Source of the DNA: Kribbella qitaiheensis
Lineage (GTDB): Bacteria; Actinomycetota; Actinomycetes; Propionibacteriales; Kribbellaceae
Reading direction: 5' to 3'
Length of the DNA: 64,000 nucleotides
Assembly (NCBI RefSeq): GCF_014217565.1
Contig: NZ_CP043661.1
Coordinates: 558,001 to 622,000 of the forward strand
Position 1 is the first letter of the stretch. Each line of letters opens with the position of its first letter. Below are positions 62,501 to 64,000 of the stretch, piece by piece. Both the position numbers and the translations under genes were made by a program. Under the pieces are notes generated by a model that was given only the letters and a program-made list of their open reading frames with translations, searched no databases and was not told the origin of the DNA.

Positions 62501-64000
62501 GGACCGGCGACCTGACGAGGTGGACCGAGGAGGGCGTGCTCGAGTACCTCGGCCGGGCCGACGAGCAGGTGAAGGTCCGGGGGTTCCGGATCGAGCCGGG
62601 CGAGGTCGAGACGGCGTTGCTGGCCCACCCCGACGTCGCCGAGGCGGTCGTGATGGCCCGCAGCGAGACGGGGCACCAACGGTTGGTGGCCTACGTCGTG
62701 CCGACAGAATCCACCGAGCCGCCGGGGTCCACGCGGCTGCGTGAGTGGCTCGGCCGCTCGCTGCCCGACTACTTGGTGCCGTCGGTGTTCGTCCGGCTGG
62801 ACCGGCTCCCGCTCACCCCGAACGGCAAGGTGGACCGCGCCGCGCTGCCGGCCCCGGATGGGGTGCCCGACCGGGAACGCGCCTTCGTGGCGCCGAGGAA
62901 CACCACCGAGGCGGAGCTCGCCCGCATCTGGGCCGAGGTGCTTGGCGTGGAGCGGGTGGGGGTCGAGGACAACTTCTTCGAGCTGGGTGGCGACTCCATC
63001 CTGAGCATCAAGGTGATCTCGCGGCTCCGGGCCGCGTTCGACACGGCCGTGTCACCGCGTGCGGTGTTCACCACGCCGACGGTCGCAGGCCTCGCCGCGG
63101 CGGTCGGGACGGCCGGGAGCGGCGCCGTCGCCGGCATCTCGGTGGTTCCGAGGGATCGCCCGCTGCCGCTGTCGTTCGCCCAGCAGCGGCTGTGGTTCCT
63201 CGACCAGTTCGACCCGGACAGCAGGGCCTACCAGTCGTCGTTCGCGGTGCGGCTGCGCGGGGACCTGGACGTCGACGCGTTCGCCGGGGCGATGTCCGCC
63301 CTGGTCGCCCGGCACGAGTCGCTGCGCACGACCTTCGACGAGTCCGACGGTACCGGCGTGCAGGTTGTGCACCCGCCTGCCGAGGTGCCGGTGCCGGTCA
63401 CCGACCTGACCGCGCTGTCCGAACAGGACCGCGCGGGCGAGCTGGACCGGATCCTCGCCGAGGAGAGCGGACGCGGGTTCGACCTGCGCCGCGGCCCGCT
63501 GCTGCGGGCGCGGCTGGTTCGGCTGGCCGTCGACGAGCACGCGCTGGTCGTGATGATGCACCACATCGTCACCGACGGCTGGTCCAACGTCGTGATGCTC
63601 GGCGACCTCAGCGCGCTGTACGAGGCAATCCGCGCGGGCGGGGCACCGGACCTGCCGACACTGCCGGTGCAGTACGCCGACTTCGCCGCGTGGCAGCGGG
63701 AGTCCCTCGGCGGGCTGGACCAGCAACTGGGCTACTGGCGCGAGCAGCTGGAGGGGGTGCGCCCCGTCGACCTGCCGACCGACCGGCCGCGGCCCGCGGT
63801 GAAGACCACGAACGGCGCCGTGCTGGAGTTCGCGGTGCCTGAGGAGGTCGTCGCGCGGCTCAAGCGGGTGGCGAGCCGGCAGGACGGCACGCTGTTCACC
63901 GCGGTGGTCGCCGCGGTCCAAGTGCTGCTCGCGCGGTGGTCGGGTCAGGACGACGTCGCGGTGGGAACGGTTACCTCCGGCCGGGAACGGCCCGAGGTGG
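47568..64000 (+). CDS. Nonribosomal peptide synthetase, modules 5-9 (3' truncated), with a frameshift in C7
   Basis: Starts with AAGGAG and an ATG overlapping the upstream NRPS stop, and is still open at the window end (about 5480 codons seen). Domains: C5-A5-T5-E5 (47690-52130), C6-A6-T6 (52264-55410), C7-A7-T7-E7 (55475-59830), C8-A8-T8 (59956-63100), C9 (63166 onward, cut). The first frame ends at 56906, but the coding sense switches by one base at a run of six Cs (56109-56114), where PRPP should be followed by [11 protein letters not shown]. After that the frame is open to 64000. Codes by eye: A5 DFWNVGMVHK (Thr), A6 DLAESGVIDK (Orn-like), A7 DLTKVGEVGK (Asn), A8 about DTEDMGYVDK (unassigned). 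The N terminus ([20 protein letters not shown]) may be a docking helix. Release domain not in view. Confidence 0.9.
47690..52130 (+). other. NRPS module 5 (C-A-T-E), threonine-type
   Basis: LCL C domain ([17 protein letters not shown]). The A pocket DFWNVGMVHK is the known threonine signature. T domain GGDSILGI, then an intact E domain (HHLVMDG, EGHGRE, FNYHGRW). Predicted residue: D-allo-Thr or D-Thr. Confidence 0.85.
52264..55410 (+). other. NRPS module 6 (C-A-T), basic residue
   Basis: DCL C domain ([22 protein letters not shown]), consistent with a D-donor from E5. The A domain has an alternative A4 loop ([12 protein letters not shown]) and pocket DLAESGVIDK, six of ten identical to the ornithine code DVGEIGSIDK; A10 reads PSKKVDRR with the catalytic Lys kept. 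GGDSIRSI. Confidence 0.72.
55475..59830 (+). other. NRPS module 7 (C-A-T-E), asparagine-type, C domain frameshifted
   Basis: LCL C domain ([19 protein letters not shown]) interrupted at the C run 56109-56114, then A with pocket DLTKVGEVGK matching the asparagine signature, T, and an intact E (HHLVVDG, EGHGRQ, FNYHGRF). Predicted residue D-Asn. Confidence 0.83.
59956..63100 (+). other. NRPS module 8 (C-A-T), unassigned residue
   Basis: DCL C domain ([22 protein letters not shown]). A-domain core [13 protein letters not shown] is one residue shorter than usual, so the code (about DTEDMGYVDK) is uncertain; acidic residues in the pocket suggest a basic or polar side chain. GGDSILSI. Confidence 0.7.
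63166..64000 (+). other. NRPS module 9, condensation domain (cut by the window end)
   Basis: LCL-type C domain: [38 protein letters not shown] and the start of the C-terminal lobe ([15 protein letters not shown]). The frame is open to the last base, so at least nine modules exist. Confidence 0.85.

Overview
The window is high-GC actinobacterial DNA. Gene style on the left (frequent GTAC words, GTG/TTG starts, ATGA-coupled operons, LuxR- and OmpR-type two-component systems beside ABC-2 exporters) would fit Kribbella or a related Propionibacteriales genus, but that is an inference from style only. The two ends of the window are cut genes: a SulP transporter at base 1 and a giant NRPS at base 64000.

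Bases 1-23000 read as ordinary chromosome. They hold a SulP/STAS transporter tail, pta-ackA, small envelope or stress proteins (SHOCT, LapA, VOC, DksA-type), an ABC-2 exporter divergent from a LuxR-type two-component system whose kinase is frameshifted, an OmpR-type two-component system with 11-bp repeat operators shared with an ABC-2 exporter operon and a secreted protein, an Eis-like acetyltransferase, a GntR regulator with a GH16-like secreted glycosidase, a pyridoxal kinase, a secreted or injected HExxH protein with an AGNR-type N terminus, and a CASTOR/POLLUX-like channel.

Bases 23241-28737 (minus strand) form a compact operon: a Crp/Fnr regulator, a class III nucleotidyl cyclase, a degenerate STAND-like protein (frameshifted), an SPFH-like protein, a small membrane protein and a membrane protein of the Pycsar-effector type. 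I read it as a cyclic-nucleotide-dependent defence or stress system with unusual extra parts. It is the best candidate for an undescribed system here.

Bases 28885-30540 are a scar: a decayed IS1380-type transposase, an ankyrin fragment and about 1 kb without genes. To the right, from 30543 on, the DNA looks acquired. It holds an XRE/NB-ARC regulator, a stand-alone beta-lactamase-fold serine hydrolase of the PBP-type thioesterase kind, and two consecutive NRPS genes with nine modules visible. The modules are A-T / C-A-T-E / C-A-T-E(dead) / C-A-T // C-A-T-E / C-A-T / C-A-T-E / C-A-T / C... Specificity codes read by eye suggest aliphatic, D-aliphatic, aliphatic, Ile-like, D-Thr, Orn-like, D-Asn, unknown, and so on. 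There is no starter condensation domain, so no N-acyl chain is expected. The 3' end, including any terminal release domain, lies outside the window.

Four protein-coding genes carry indels that break an otherwise continuous reading (8344-9447 twice, 25179-27222, 33657-47571, 47568-64000). Whether these are real mutations or sequence errors decides whether the kinase, the STAND-like protein and the assembly line are functional.
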